The notes under the pieces were generated by a model. The model saw only the letters and a list, made by a program, of their open reading frames with translations, did no database searches and was not told where the DNA came from. Shown here in pieces: positions 11,868 through 21,378 of a stretch of 35,595 bases of DNA (position 1 is its first letter; every line of letters begins with the position of its first letter). Made by a program: the position numbers and the translations under genes. The DNA is from Lindgomyces ingoldianus (lineage: Eukaryota; Ascomycota; Dothideomycetes; Pleosporales; Lindgomycetaceae): positions 266,955-302,549 of the forward strand of contig NW_022985201.1 in NCBI RefSeq assembly GCF_010093535.1. Reading direction: 5' to 3'.

Positions 11868-12286
11868 AACCTACTACATGCGTAGCCACGCAGAGAGGGC
11901 TTCTTAAGCCTTTGCAGAAAACCTGTCTTTTTAATAAGCAAATTTACAAGGATTAATAAAACTACTACTGTATAAAAAGCTCACACCTACTGCGTGCGTA
12001 GCTATGCAGAGAAGGTACAAAGAAGCTTACATCTACTATGTGCGTAGCCACACAGAGAGGGGTGAGTAAGCCTTATGCGCGCCCCTAGATTAACTAATTG
12101 CACAAAGATAAGATTAGCAACCCACTATGTGCGTAGCTACGCAGAGAGGGCTTACTGCTAAGCCTTTATGCGCCCTAGAGCCTCCTGTTAACACAGGCTG
12201 TGCAACTACTTGCCTACCGCGTGCGTAGCCACGCAGAGGAGACAATACAGGCCGCACAATTAGAAACCTACCGCGTGCGTAGCCAC
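11868..12286 (+). repeat. Tandem GTGCGTAGCCACGCAGAGAG array in the small LTR element
   Basis: Six copies of a core close to CTAC(T/C)(G/A)YGTGCGTAGCCACGCAGAGAGG, starting near 11872, 11990, 12034, 12122, 12215 and 12270, with variable spacers of about 20-90 bp. The GCGTAGCCACGC part is an imperfect palindrome. The last copy runs into the gap, and a half copy (ACGCAGAGAGG) is at about 12542. The array has unusually high GC for this region. Confidence 0.85.
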
Positions 12287-12431
12287 NNNNNNNNNNNNNN
12301 NNNNNNNNNNNNNNNNNNNNNNNNNNNNNNNNNNNNNNNNNNNNNNNNNNNNNNNNNNNNNNNNNNNNNNNNNNNNNNNNNNNNNNNNNNNNNNNNNNNN
12401 NNNNNNNNNNNNNNNNNNNNNNNNNNNNNNN
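12287..12431. other. Assembly gap (145 N)
   Basis: Run of N inside the tandem array, starting right after a GTGCGTAGCCAC unit. The array probably could not be assembled, so its true copy number and the size of the host element are unknown. Confidence 0.99.
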
Positions 12432-12949
12432 TAATCGCCCGCACAGAAGGCAATTAACCTACACTCCCCCCTAAGTTATAGCGTCTCTATACACCTTATA
12501 TAAAGAGTTGTTAAGGGTTACACATGTGTCTAAAATAATTCTACGCAGAGAGGTGGATTTAGATCTTCTGCATAATAGAATAAATATAAACTCTCCCCTA
12601 CTATAACAATAAGCTTTGTACGCAGTGTACATCCTCTCTAACATGCGTGAGCTGCTAAGAGAAAGGTATACACTATAAAAGCAGAACAACTTTAAAGGAT
12701 AGACAACATATAATTTTAATAACTTTTTTTATGTAATTAAGTAAGAACTTCTTTTTGCTCTAGCTAAGTATAGGCACTATCCTAAAAGCAGGTTAAATTA
12801 TATGTAAGCTAAGAAGCTAGAGAATATTATAAATAGAAAAAGCACTAAGGGTTAGCTCTAAAAAAGAAAGTAAAAAAGTAAAAAAAAAAAAAAAAGTAAG
12901 ATTAATGTATAGATAAGTAAGTAACTTTATAAAAGTAAAAAGTTACTAG

Positions 12950-13176
12950 TGTCTGTACATAAGTACAGCTGTGTCTGTACACACGTATAGCTAAATTAGG
13001 TTGCCTAAAACGTTAGCTATCTAGCCTGTGCGTTAGGGGCTATATGTACTTAAGAGCCCTCTTTCTTTGTACAAAGAGAGAGGGCAGTAGTTAATAACAA
13101 AAAGATCTTTGCCTACTCACCTCTTAGTACGCCTCTTAGGCGTACGTTTGTTTAATTAAACCTAGGTTAACTAACA
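12950..13176 (+). repeat. Right LTR of the small nested element
   Basis: 227 bp, collinear with the left LTR without visible gaps. Differences are mostly transitions (ACACGCGTACGG versus ACACACGTATAG). Followed by ATTTA. Confidence 0.9.
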
Positions 13177-13181
13177 ATTTA

Positions 13182-14640
13182 AATAATAAATTTATTTAAA
13201 AAACTTTAAACTTGCTCTAAAACAGTGCTAGTTAGTTAAAAAAGGTAACACTAGCTAACTATAAAAACTAAAATAGTAAGCTGTATTACTATAACTAACT
13301 TATAATTTCTAATTTTAATAAACTAAGAATTAAACTACTCTAAATTATACACAACTTGCCTGTTAGAGAACACCTAGGCAGAGGAAAGACTCTTAACCTA
13401 CTACAGAGAGAGTACTACTAACCCCGCATGTTCTATACTGTACGCTAATACATATTATGTTGCTATACTTACTGTAAAGTAAAGGCCTCTTAAGAAAGGT
13501 ATAATAGCCTACTTAAACTACTTCTAATCTCTAAACAAGCTTAGAAAGACATATTAATTAATTTTATTATAAACCTACTTCTATCTAAAGGGTATATAAA
13601 TATTATAGTAGTTGTTAATTACTTAACTAAGTATTAACACCTAATACTATGTTCCTCTATAACTGCCCCTAATATAGCCTAGTTATTCTACTAATACATA
13701 TAGGTTTACTATAGCCTGCCTAACATAATTATATTAGACAGAGGTACGCAGTTTGTCTTAGCCTTCTAGGACAAACTTTATAAACAGCTCTAAATTATCC
13801 CTTATTTATCTACAGCTTTTTACCTAGAGACTAACAGCTAGACTAAGAACATAAATGCTATAATAAAATAAGTTCTATAAGTGTACATAAACTACTAGTA
13901 AAATAACTAGGTAAAATAGTTAGCTACAGCATAGTTTAAAGCTAATAACATAATATCTAAATTAACGCAAGTATCTCTGTTCTTAGTAAACTATAGATAC
14001 TACCCTTAAATAGAATTTAAACTACTTATAAATACCCTTTAACTAACTTATTAATCTGTATAAGTAATAAATATAAATAGACTTATTAATAAAATTTAAA
14101 ACATATCTAAATATGTTTATAAAAAGCTTACATAGGCTTAAGCTTTTTAACAAGAGTACATAAACTAATTCTAAACCTCTGCCCCTGCGTATGCAGCTAG
14201 CAAGAAGGTCTAGCTAGACGCTAGAAAGATTTAAATAAACTAATAATTAAAGAAACTTAATTAGAAGAACCTTAGCCTCTTTACAGTAGCTTATATAGTC
14301 TTATTGCATGCTTACTAATTAATCCTACCTAACAGCATAAAGATACACCCTGTGTTCTATGTATTATTGCTGCGCTAAGCAGCCTCTAAATTTAACTATC
14401 TACTTAAATAGCTAAACCTGCTACCTAAACCTGTTATTATAAATAATAAACTAAAATATGTTATAAAAGATATTAAACAGATCTAGTTTAATAAAAAAAA
14501 ATGTATCTATAAATACCTTATAAAATAGACTAGATACAACAAACTGTTATAGGAACCTGCAGAAGCCCTATAAAAGAACTCTGCAGTAACCTAATTCTAC
14601 GCCTAATACCTATCTAAACTAAACCTGTACCTTAATAAAG
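13182..14640 (+). pseudogene. Ty3 pol remnant, part 2: integrase and chromodomain
   Basis: After the nested mini-element the reading resumes with the integrase. A zinc-finger region is readable near 13340-13480 as HTTCLLENT...YYRESTTNP. The catalytic core follows (13560-14000), recognisable by the TEVRSLS* and STAFYLETNSQ counterparts of the Ty3 motifs DRGTQFVS and STAYHPETDGQ. A chromodomain remnant at about 14465-14590 shows YKYLIK-TRYNKLL-EPAEAL, the equivalent of YLVKWxGY...WEPA. The chromodomain marks this as a chromovirus, a lineage that targets heterochromatin. Confidence 0.85.
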
Positions 14641-14686
14641 ACAACCTAATGCTAGAACTACTAATGTAAAGGATTCCCTTCCTAAT

Positions 14687-14697
14687 AAGGGGGGGAG
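14687..14697 (+). other. Polypurine tract of the Ty3 element
   Basis: AAGGGGGGGAG-type purine run four bases before the 3' LTR. This is the expected position of the plus-strand primer in reverse transcription, and it has survived RIP because it holds no CpA or TpG. Confidence 0.85.
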
Positions 14698-14701
14698 GTA
14701 C

Positions 14702-15019
14702 TGTTATAGTATCCTCTCTAGATCCTAGACATAACTATATTAGACATGTACTAGAGTATTATTAGTGCACGTCTAATATAAATATAACATAACATAGACA
14801 TAAACTTAAGTATAAACTGCTTTAACACTAACTAAACTTAGAACAGGCTTAATTTATACCTAAAGCGCTTAGACTTTTAAGCTAAGTATTTAATTACTAA
14901 TTTTCTTCTAAACCTTCTTATTCCTCACATAACGTCTTGTACCTACTATAATACCTTACGTAGTAATTAAACTAGACCTCTGTAAAGCTCTATAACCTTA
15001 CTTGTGCACAATTGTAACA
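14702..15019 (+). repeat. 3' LTR of the Ty3 element
   Basis: 318 bp, starts TGTTATAGTATCC and ends AATTGTAACA, then ATAAG. It is collinear with the 5' LTR; differences are transitions such as GACGTGTACT versus GACATGTACT. Confidence 0.93.
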
Positions 15020-15024
15020 ATAAG

Positions 15025-16330
15025 CTAGAAACTACTTCTAGCTATAAAAGTAAGCCTAAGAGCTACATATAAAATGCATTTTAGACTATGTAATATTATA
15101 TAAGTATACATCTAATTAATAAATAAGCTTATGCGCACGCTGTACACAAAGCTACTAAAGAAGATGCGCTAGAGCTTTCCACTAAATACAATACTCTAAG
15201 TTGTACAACCCTTATATAGAGCTGCTAAATTAGGACTGTATTAGTTTAAGATATACTATAACTACTATAAAAAAAAGCTATGTATGCATATCTTTTTATA
15301 TAACTTTTACTTTTTAATTACTAATAAAGAAAAGCACACTTTTAGTATTACTAGCTTATAAATAGATAACACTTTAAGCATTATAACAAAGAATTTTACA
15401 TAAAAAAAAAGAAAAAACTATAGAAAGTAAAGTTTTATATAAAAAGTAAAACTATTTTAGCAAAAAAGCAGCCTATTAAGTTTAACAGCAGAAAAATTAA
15501 ACTTACGCATAACATAGTAGTTTTTACTTAAAAAAGATAAGTAAGCTACTTTTATATAATTAACTTAAAAAACAAGAATGCTGCATAATAATATATTAAG
15601 TAATATATAAAAAAGGCATACATTATATTTATGTGTTAACTAGAGGCAGCATTTAACCTCTTTATTACTGCACAAACTATAGACTTTTTATATAATAATA
15701 TTAATATACTTAACGCATAAATCTAATAGTAGATAGATAATAGTAAGCGTAGTTTTACTTTTTTACTATTATAGCTTAATTATGTAAAGCTGTTTATTTT
15801 TATAAATAGATTATTTACTAATAATAAAAACCTTAGCTTATAGCTAAGATTTTTAATTATATTAAGTAATAAGAACTATATAAAGCAAAGTAACTACTTT
15901 AAAATACTAGGCAACATTATATACTAGAATTCTACTAAGTGTAAAAAAGTAACTAGAAGTGTTTTTACTAGTAAACTATATAAAATAGTTAGAAAGTTTA
16001 ATAATGTAATTACTTTTAGTATAACTTTATAGTAAATTATATAAACACTTAAACTACTACTAATTTTAGTAGTAATCTGCATAGATTTAAGGTCTTTATA
16101 TAATTACCTTATTAAGCTAGGCACTACTAGTAAAAAGTAACTTATAATTAACATTATGTTACTTTATAAATTATATAAAAAAAAGGAAATTACTAAAATT
16201 AAGTAAATTAATAGTAAAAATAACTTAGTAAATGTATATATAAAGAAAACACTAAACTAGGCTTTTTAATTACTAGTTCTAACTAACTACCTCTCTGTCT
16301 AGATAGAAGCATCTGTGGACTAGCTAGATT
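15025..16330 (+). pseudogene. Copia pol remnant, part 2: RT continuation and RNase H
   Basis: Directly after the duplicated ATAAG, the frame continues from part 1 as KLLLAIKVSL, matching the segment after LTQSPTIQR-ISQ in fungal Copia RTs. Next is TILQVVQPLYRAAKLGLYQF (about 15185-15250), the counterpart of VVKPLYGIAEAG, and then a LQIDNTLSI segment near 15360. The RNase H is readable as ILGNIIYQNSTKCKKVTR (about 15905-15960). Stops and Gln-to-stop changes occur throughout. The clean continuity across the insertion proves that the Ty3 element landed inside a once-coding RT. Confidence 0.85.
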
Positions 16331-16699
16331 CTATGCGCAAAAATGCTTTAGACTAACTAAACTAATAACACTTTTATATAAAGCCTATTTTTTTTATTTT
16401 ATTTTTTTTTATATTATACATAATTATTTTTCTTATTATAAGGATCTATTACTGCTAGCACTATATAAAAAGAGAAAAGAGCTAGGGGATTATATAGTAA
16501 AGCTTAAAAAGTAAAGGATAAAGAAAAAAAAAGCTATTTACATAGTATAACTAGCTTATTTTAACACATAGCATTACTAAGGTAAGTCTTAACAAATAGA
16601 GTAAAGTAAAGGTAGAACATAATTAGATAAACCTACATAGACAGAAGAAAGGTAACATGTACAGAAGGCAACTTTTTAAATAAAAAGAAAAGTTGCTAG

Positions 16700-16979
16700 T
16701 GTCTATACACAGCAGCAGTGTTGCGGCCTAGATATAAGCAATTGCGCACAAGCAGGATCACGTATCTATGTTACATAATGCTTGTGCGCGAACCTCTGTG
16801 CGCGAACATCTAGATTTTCCTCTTTTCCTCTGTACAGAGGAAAGACAAGAGTAATAGAACTAGAAACATATTACTCTTACCTTACCTACTTTATACGCTG
16901 TGCACACTGTACACCACTCTTACTTTTGCTACTTAAGTGCTTATACTATAAGCAGCTAGCTGTTAGAGCCTATTCAACA
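16700..16979 (+). repeat. 3' LTR of the Copia element
   Basis: 280 bp, begins TGTCTATACAC and ends TATTCAACA, followed by the TSD GTTTT at 16980-16984. Relative to the 5' LTR the visible differences are almost all transitions, consistent with RIP or deamination rather than random drift. A purine-rich AAATAAAAAGAAAAGTTG lies just upstream and may be the degraded polypurine tract. Confidence 0.92.
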
Positions 16980-17351
16980 GTTTTACTAAAAGCAGTAAGT
17001 TAATAAGTGTAGTAATAATGCTTTTTAAGAATACTAGTTTATCTAATTCTTTAATAGCTTTTAAAGTAGAAGAGGCTTTATCTAGAATTACATAGCTTTT
17101 TTTAAGTAGTATATCTTTTACTTCTTTATACTGCGCTTACTTAAGCCTTTTAAAAATCTTTTAGTGTGTTGTTTTACTAAGGTTTTTTAGCTTTTTAGTA
17201 ACTACTAATATAAAGTCTTTATAGTCTACTACTTTTTATAAATAAAAAAATTACTTTAAAGCTTTATATAAGCATAGGTAGCCTAATTAGGCTAAAATAG
17301 ATTAGGCTAAATTATTATTTAATTATCTACTAAGTGTTATAAATATACTTA

Positions 17352-19551
17352 ACGTACCTAACAGGTTAGCCGGCCACTTTTGCTAAGCCCCTACTAAACT
17401 CTACCTATCTACATAATGCTTTAACAACAACACTAGATTAAATCTTCTAAAGAACATTAGATACAGCTTACTCTTTAGGCTTTTAAATAAGACTTAAAAC
17501 TTTTCTTACAACGCGCTGCAGCTATTTATAATGTCTCTTATATAACACTAAGTAATTAACGCGCTAGACAGCCTTTATAAGTAGAATGCTAGCCTAAATT
17601 AAGAAATCTAACTAAGCTTAAAAGAAGGTAGTTATTAAGTACATACTTAAGCTTATTACACGCAGATTTCCCTCTAGGCTTACAGCTATAGCTAATATAG
17701 CTAATTCCTTGCCTGCAAAGCGAAATCTAGGCTAGGTTAGCTTAAACTAGCCTAGTATGTAGGTTAAGCACTGCCCTAAGTTTATAATAAAGTTTAATTA
17801 TAAGTATAATTATAAAAGAGCACTTTATAAGAATCTAGAGGTTATCTAAGGCTAGTTTTGCCTAGTAGCTAACGTACTTCATGGGCGAGTTGCTCACACA
17901 CCCAAGTCGCTTACTTTTGCCAAGACCCCACTAAACTACCCTTCCTACACTAATGCATTCCCCACAACACTACTTAGACGCGCTAAAAGAACGTTAGATA
18001 CAGCTTACACTTTAAGCTTTTAAATAAGACATAAAACTCTTAAAAAAAATGTACTATAGCTATGTGTAAGGTTTTATAAAAGATAATAAATAACTATAGC
18101 ACTAGATAACCTTTACAAGCTAATTCTACAGCTAAATTATAAAGGCTAGGTAATAAAAAGGAGCAGGTAATTGTTAAGACTATACTTAAGCTATATGCGC
18201 AAGAAATTTCCCCTTAGATAGCATTTATAGCTAATATAGCTAATTCTTTACGCGCTAAGCATAATCTAGGCTATGTTTACATAAACTAGCCTAGTACATT
18301 TGTAAAGTGTTATTTAAAGCTTAAAGTAAAGTTTTAAGCGCAAGTATAGTTAAAAAATATCTAGCTAATTATAAACCCTGTCTTACTAAAGTTGTACGTG
18401 TTATTATCCTAGATGCTATACTTAGCTTTAATATTCTCTATAAGGCTAAACCTGCTCTAAATTACCCTAGGACTCTTACAAAAGGCTCTCTTATAGTTGC
18501 ACTTACGCTTAAACATTACTTTAAGCTCTAAATAACACTTTACAAACGTACTAGGCTAGTTTATGTAAACATGGCCTAGATTACGCTTAGCGCGCAAAGA
18601 ATTAGCTATATTAGCTATAAATGCTATCTAAGGGGAAATTCCTTGCGCATATAGCTTAAGTATAGTCTTAATAATCACCTGCTTCTTTTTATTACCTAGC
18701 CTTTATAATTTAGCTGTAGAATTAGCTTGTAAAAGTTGTCTAGCGCTATAGTTATTTATTGTCTTTTATAGGACCCTGCACATAGCTATAGCACATTTCT
18801 TTAAGAGTTTTATGTCTTATTTAAAAGCTTAAAGCATAAGCTGTATCTAACATTCTTTTAGCGCGTCTAAGTGGTGTTGTAGGGAATGCATTAGTGTAGA
18901 AAGGGTGGTTTAGTAGGGTCTTGGCAAAAGTGAGCGACTCAGGTGTGTGAGCAACTCGCCTATAAAGTACGTTAACATAAAAGCTAAGTACAGTATCTAG
19001 AATAAAGACAGGTATAACTTTAACAAGTTAGGCTTTATAATAAGCTAGATATTAACTAGAGCAGTTATTACAGCTTTAGAGAGATAAAAATAGCTAAAGG
19101 TAATATAGTAAAGTAATAAAAAGTAAATAATAGTTATCTAGGGCATTAACATAATAAAGTAGGCTATAAGATTATAAAGCTTTAAGCAGTAAATAAGGCT
19201 GCTATGTAACATAGATTACATAAAAAAAAGCAGATTTAGGTAAAAAAGACTTTAATAGTTAAGGATAGAGCTTGTCTAACTACTCTAAAGGAGTTTAAAG
19301 CGCGTAGTAATAAGAAGAAGCTAAAGACACAGGTGCGCGCTAAAGAAGGTAAGCTAAGTTAAAGGCAATGCAGGCAGTGTAATTAGACTAGGTATAACTT
19401 ACATATGTGTAAGTAAGTAGCAGAAGTAGACTTTAAATAATATCTTATGTTATATTACTTTATACAGGGCTAAAGTGGGCTGTTTTGCAAGAGAATAGAG
19501 TGGTTTTAGTAGGGGCTTAGCAAAAGTGGCCGGCCAACCTGTTAGGTACGT
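17352..19551 (+). mobile_element. Family A pogo-like transposon, internally deleted, hosting a family B palindrome
   Basis: Terminal inverted repeats ACGTACCTAACAGGTTAGCC (left) and its complement at the right (GGCCGGCCAACCTGTTAGGT), with TA at 17350-17351 and 19552-19553. Removing the nested 1.1-kb palindrome leaves about 1.1 kb, against about 1.85 kb for the family A element at 23015. It therefore lacks the central DDE part: sequence jumps from an NFDKTGF-like segment and a GINA-like segment straight to the C-terminal zinc-knuckle region. It is non-autonomous and RIP-mutated. Confidence 0.85.
17872..18972. mobile_element. Family B-derived palindromic (foldback) element, copy 1
   Basis: 1101 bp flanked by TA (17870-17871 and 18973-18974). 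Both ends are the family B terminus ACGTACTT...GGCGAGTTGCTCACACACC. The left ~475 bp (to about 18347) is repeated inverted at about 18498-18972, and ~150 bp of single-copy sequence forms the loop. Each arm is the 5' part of a family B transposase gene, joined head-to-head; the loop is the next part of the minus-strand copy. The junction lies near 18350 (CAAGTATAGTTAAAAAATAT). It sits inside family A. No intact gene. Confidence 0.88.
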
Positions 19552-20500
19552 TATGCCTTAGTTACTTACATATAAAAAGTACTTTTAAAGCATTATTAAA
19601 AAGATTTTACTAATTTTTTAGATTATTAAAAGTTTTTTACTAAGTGTACTAGCCTCTATAACCTTTTAGTGCATAGAGTGCGCCTAGTCTAGTGTAAGCT
19701 TTAAAGCTAGAGCGTCTAGAAAGTCTTATGCAGCTAGCTAGCTTTTTATATTAAGAATCTTATAAGTTTTTACCTTAGCATATAAGAATTGCTACTGCTA
19801 GTACTAAGCTTTTAAAGTTATAGTGCTATGCTTTACTTTAATAAAGTAAGCTTTATACTTTACTTATATAAAAAATTTTATACTTATATTTATTAGTGCT
19901 AGCTTTTATTTTAAGGCTTATATAAGTGCTTATAAAGTAGATTAGTTCTTTAATATAAGCTATATTATTATAGGTTTTAGAAGCTTTAGTGTAACAATTA
20001 CATTAACCTAGTTCTAAATTATCTAAAGACATGTTACATAGAAAGTCTAGTTACTTAAGTAAGCTTAGTACTTAGTAATATTAGTTTAGTACTATATGTT
20101 AGCCTTTTTTAAAGAGTTCTTAGCAGTAATTACTTTAAGTGTAGGCATCTTTAGAGCGCTGTCTATACAATTTAGAGCGTTTAGTCTATCTAGATTAATA
20201 ATGTTCTATAGGTTTTTGCTAAGAGCATAGAACTAGAGCTAGATAAACTAGAGAGGCTAGCTTATGTAGTCCTTAAGCTAGTATACTCCTGTTAGAAGAG
20301 GAGTATCTTAACTAGCTATAACATAAGCTTTAAAGGTAATAAAGATAAGTAAAAATAAAAAATAAAGCTTTTAAACAGCTTTTACTAGCGCTATAGTTAT
20401 ATAAAGAGAATTATCTTAGGTTTTTAAAGCGCTAGGCCTATAACTATAGAGGATAAAATAGCCTAGCAGTAGCTGTTTAGAAGATTAGATAAAGTAACTC

Positions 20501-20641
20501 TGTTATCTAAGAGAGCTAAAGGCTCTCCTTATATACACTAAGCTTCGGAACATAATATCTCTAGATCCCGAGCTGCGTCCCAGGCTCTGAACCCTAGTCC
20601 CAGGCTCTGAGCCCCAGCTAAGGCTCTTAGTATACGCGACA
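20501..20641 (-). repeat. Probable LTR of the minus-strand retroelement
   Basis: 141 bp which on the minus strand start TGTCGCGTATACT, carry a duplicated TCAGAGCCTGGGAC motif and GTGTATATAAGGAGAGCC (a TATA-type promoter box), and end TTAGATAACA. Only one copy is present in the window, so LTR status is inferred from TG...CA ends and the TATA box. TAATG follows it at 20642 inside a family B remnant. Confidence 0.5.
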
Positions 20642-20839
20642 TAATGCTTTATAAATGTACTAGGCTAGTTTATGCTAATATAGCTTAGATTACACTTAGC
20701 ATGTAAAAAATTAGCTATAGCTACTAGCTAACAAAATAATGCTTATATATATAGCTTAAGTATATGCTTAATAATTACTTACTTTTTATTATTACTTAGC
20801 TTTTATAAGTTAGCTATAAAATTAGCTTATAAAAGTTAT

Positions 20840-20916
20840 TGTTGCGTTTGCTAAAAGGTTAACCTTCTAGCTAGCACAGCAGAAGGATATATATAGACAG
20901 ATAGCTGTACGCGACA
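20840..20916 (+). repeat. Left 77-bp LTR of the mini element
   Basis: Contains the palindrome AAGGTTAACCTT and GATATATATAGAC. Differs from the right copy by only a few bases (GACAGATA versus GACGGATA). Confidence 0.82.
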
Positions 20917-21186
20917 CACCCACTAGCTTAAACTATAGAACAAGAGAGGTAAAACATAGTAAAATAACCTTAACACACCCTTCCTCTAGCCTAAGCAACA
21001 GAACTTAGAGACAGATCTAAATACAAGGTAGCCTCTATAATAGGCGCACTGCCTAAATGCTCTTTGCTAAGCGTAGGAATTAAACACGCAGTGCTCTAGG
21101 ATAGTGCAATTCTATTAGTAGAGCAGGGGTGCGCAAATTTTTTAAGCGCTAACTATCTACACTACGCCGCAAACTAGGCTTATAAC

Positions 21187-21263
21187 TGGTGCGTTTGCTA
21201 AAAGGTTAACCTTCTAGCTAGCACAGCAGAAGGATATATATAGACGGATAGCTGTACGCGACA
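21187..21263 (+). repeat. Right 77-bp LTR of the mini element
   Basis: Same length as the left copy and followed by GTTAT, which matches the five bases before the left copy. Confidence 0.82.
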
Positions 21264-21378
21264 GTTATTTAGTATATTAGTTATTTATTATTTTTTTTTA
21301 AAAAAACTTTATATATAGCTATAGCATGCTACTTTAAAAGCGTTATGTTTTATTTAAAAGCCTAGAGTATAAGCTATA

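Larger units (their letters stand above)
11600..13176 (+). mobile_element. Non-autonomous small LTR element (TRIM/LARD-like) nested in Ty3
   Basis: Two 227-bp direct repeats (11600-11826 and 12950-13176), both TG...CA and ending GGTTAACTAACA, flanked by the TSD ATTTA at 11595-11599 and 13177-13181. The 1.12-kb interior has no retrotransposon domain. It holds a tandem-repeat array and a 145-base assembly gap. Insertion separated the RNase H and integrase of the Ty3 element. A purine run (about 12858-12898) lies 50 bp before the right LTR. It must have been mobilised by another element's enzymes. Confidence 0.9.
7773..15019 (+). mobile_element. Ty3/gypsy chromovirus LTR retrotransposon nested in Copia RT
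   Basis: 7247 bp between 318-bp LTRs (7773-8090 and 14702-15019), with the 5-bp TSD ATAAG at 7768-7772 and 15020-15024. Domain order is gag with zinc knuckle, protease, RT, RNase H, integrase, chromodomain: a chromovirus. A polypurine tract precedes the 3' LTR. It is itself interrupted by a small LTR element at 11600-13176. The element net of that insertion is about 5.66 kb, a normal size. All frames are destroyed by RIP. Confidence 0.93.
3204..16979 (+). mobile_element. Ty1/Copia LTR retrotransposon (hosts nested Ty3 element)
   Basis: Complete but dead Copia-type element. Its LTRs are 3204-3483 and 16700-16979 (280 bp each), flanked by the 5-bp TSD GTTTT at 3199-3203 and 16980-16984. Without the nested Ty3 insertion (7773-15019 plus one ATAAG) it would be about 6.5 kb. 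Coding order is gag, protease region, integrase, reverse transcriptase, RNase H, which is the Copia order (integrase before RT). All domains are RIP-mutated and none is open. Its 3' flank is the body of a minus-strand LTR element, so it inserted into that older element. Confidence 0.92.
16985..20641 (-). mobile_element. Minus-strand LTR retroelement fragment, interrupted by family A transposon
   Basis: Two pieces, 19554-20641 and 16985-17349, are separated by the family A element. On the minus strand it begins with an LTR-like block (20501-20641) and continues as a gag-like reading with many RIP stops, for example NLQNIINLDRLNALN and MPTLKVITAKNSL (about 20190-20100). Its far end is cut by the Copia insertion at 16980. 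No pol motif remains, so the superfamily (Copia-like is my guess) is uncertain. Confidence 0.5.
20840..21263 (+). mobile_element. 424-bp mini-LTR element (SMART/TRIM-like)
   Basis: Two 77-bp direct repeats (20840-20916 and 21187-21263) surround 270 bp of non-coding sequence, with the 5-bp TSD GTTAT at 20835-20839 and 21264-21268. The repeats start TGTTGCG (left) or TGGTGCG (right) and end TACGCGACA, so the ends are near inverted complements, as in LTRs. Each carries GGATATATATAGAC, a TATA-like box. No primer-binding site or polypurine tract could be read with confidence. Strand is arbitrary. Confidence 0.8.

Noticed and set aside
11868..12286. CRISPR array (repeated 25-bp cores with spacers)
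   Set aside because: Spacing is irregular, cores drift, and it lies between LTRs with a TSD in a fungal genome.
12471..12689. Open 72-codon frame on the minus strand within the small LTR element
   Set aside because: No domain or repeat of known coding sequence; the composition is that of the surrounding non-coding interior.
16782..17003. Open 73-codon frame as a gene
   Set aside because: It lies mainly in the 3' LTR of the Copia element and crosses its end and TSD.
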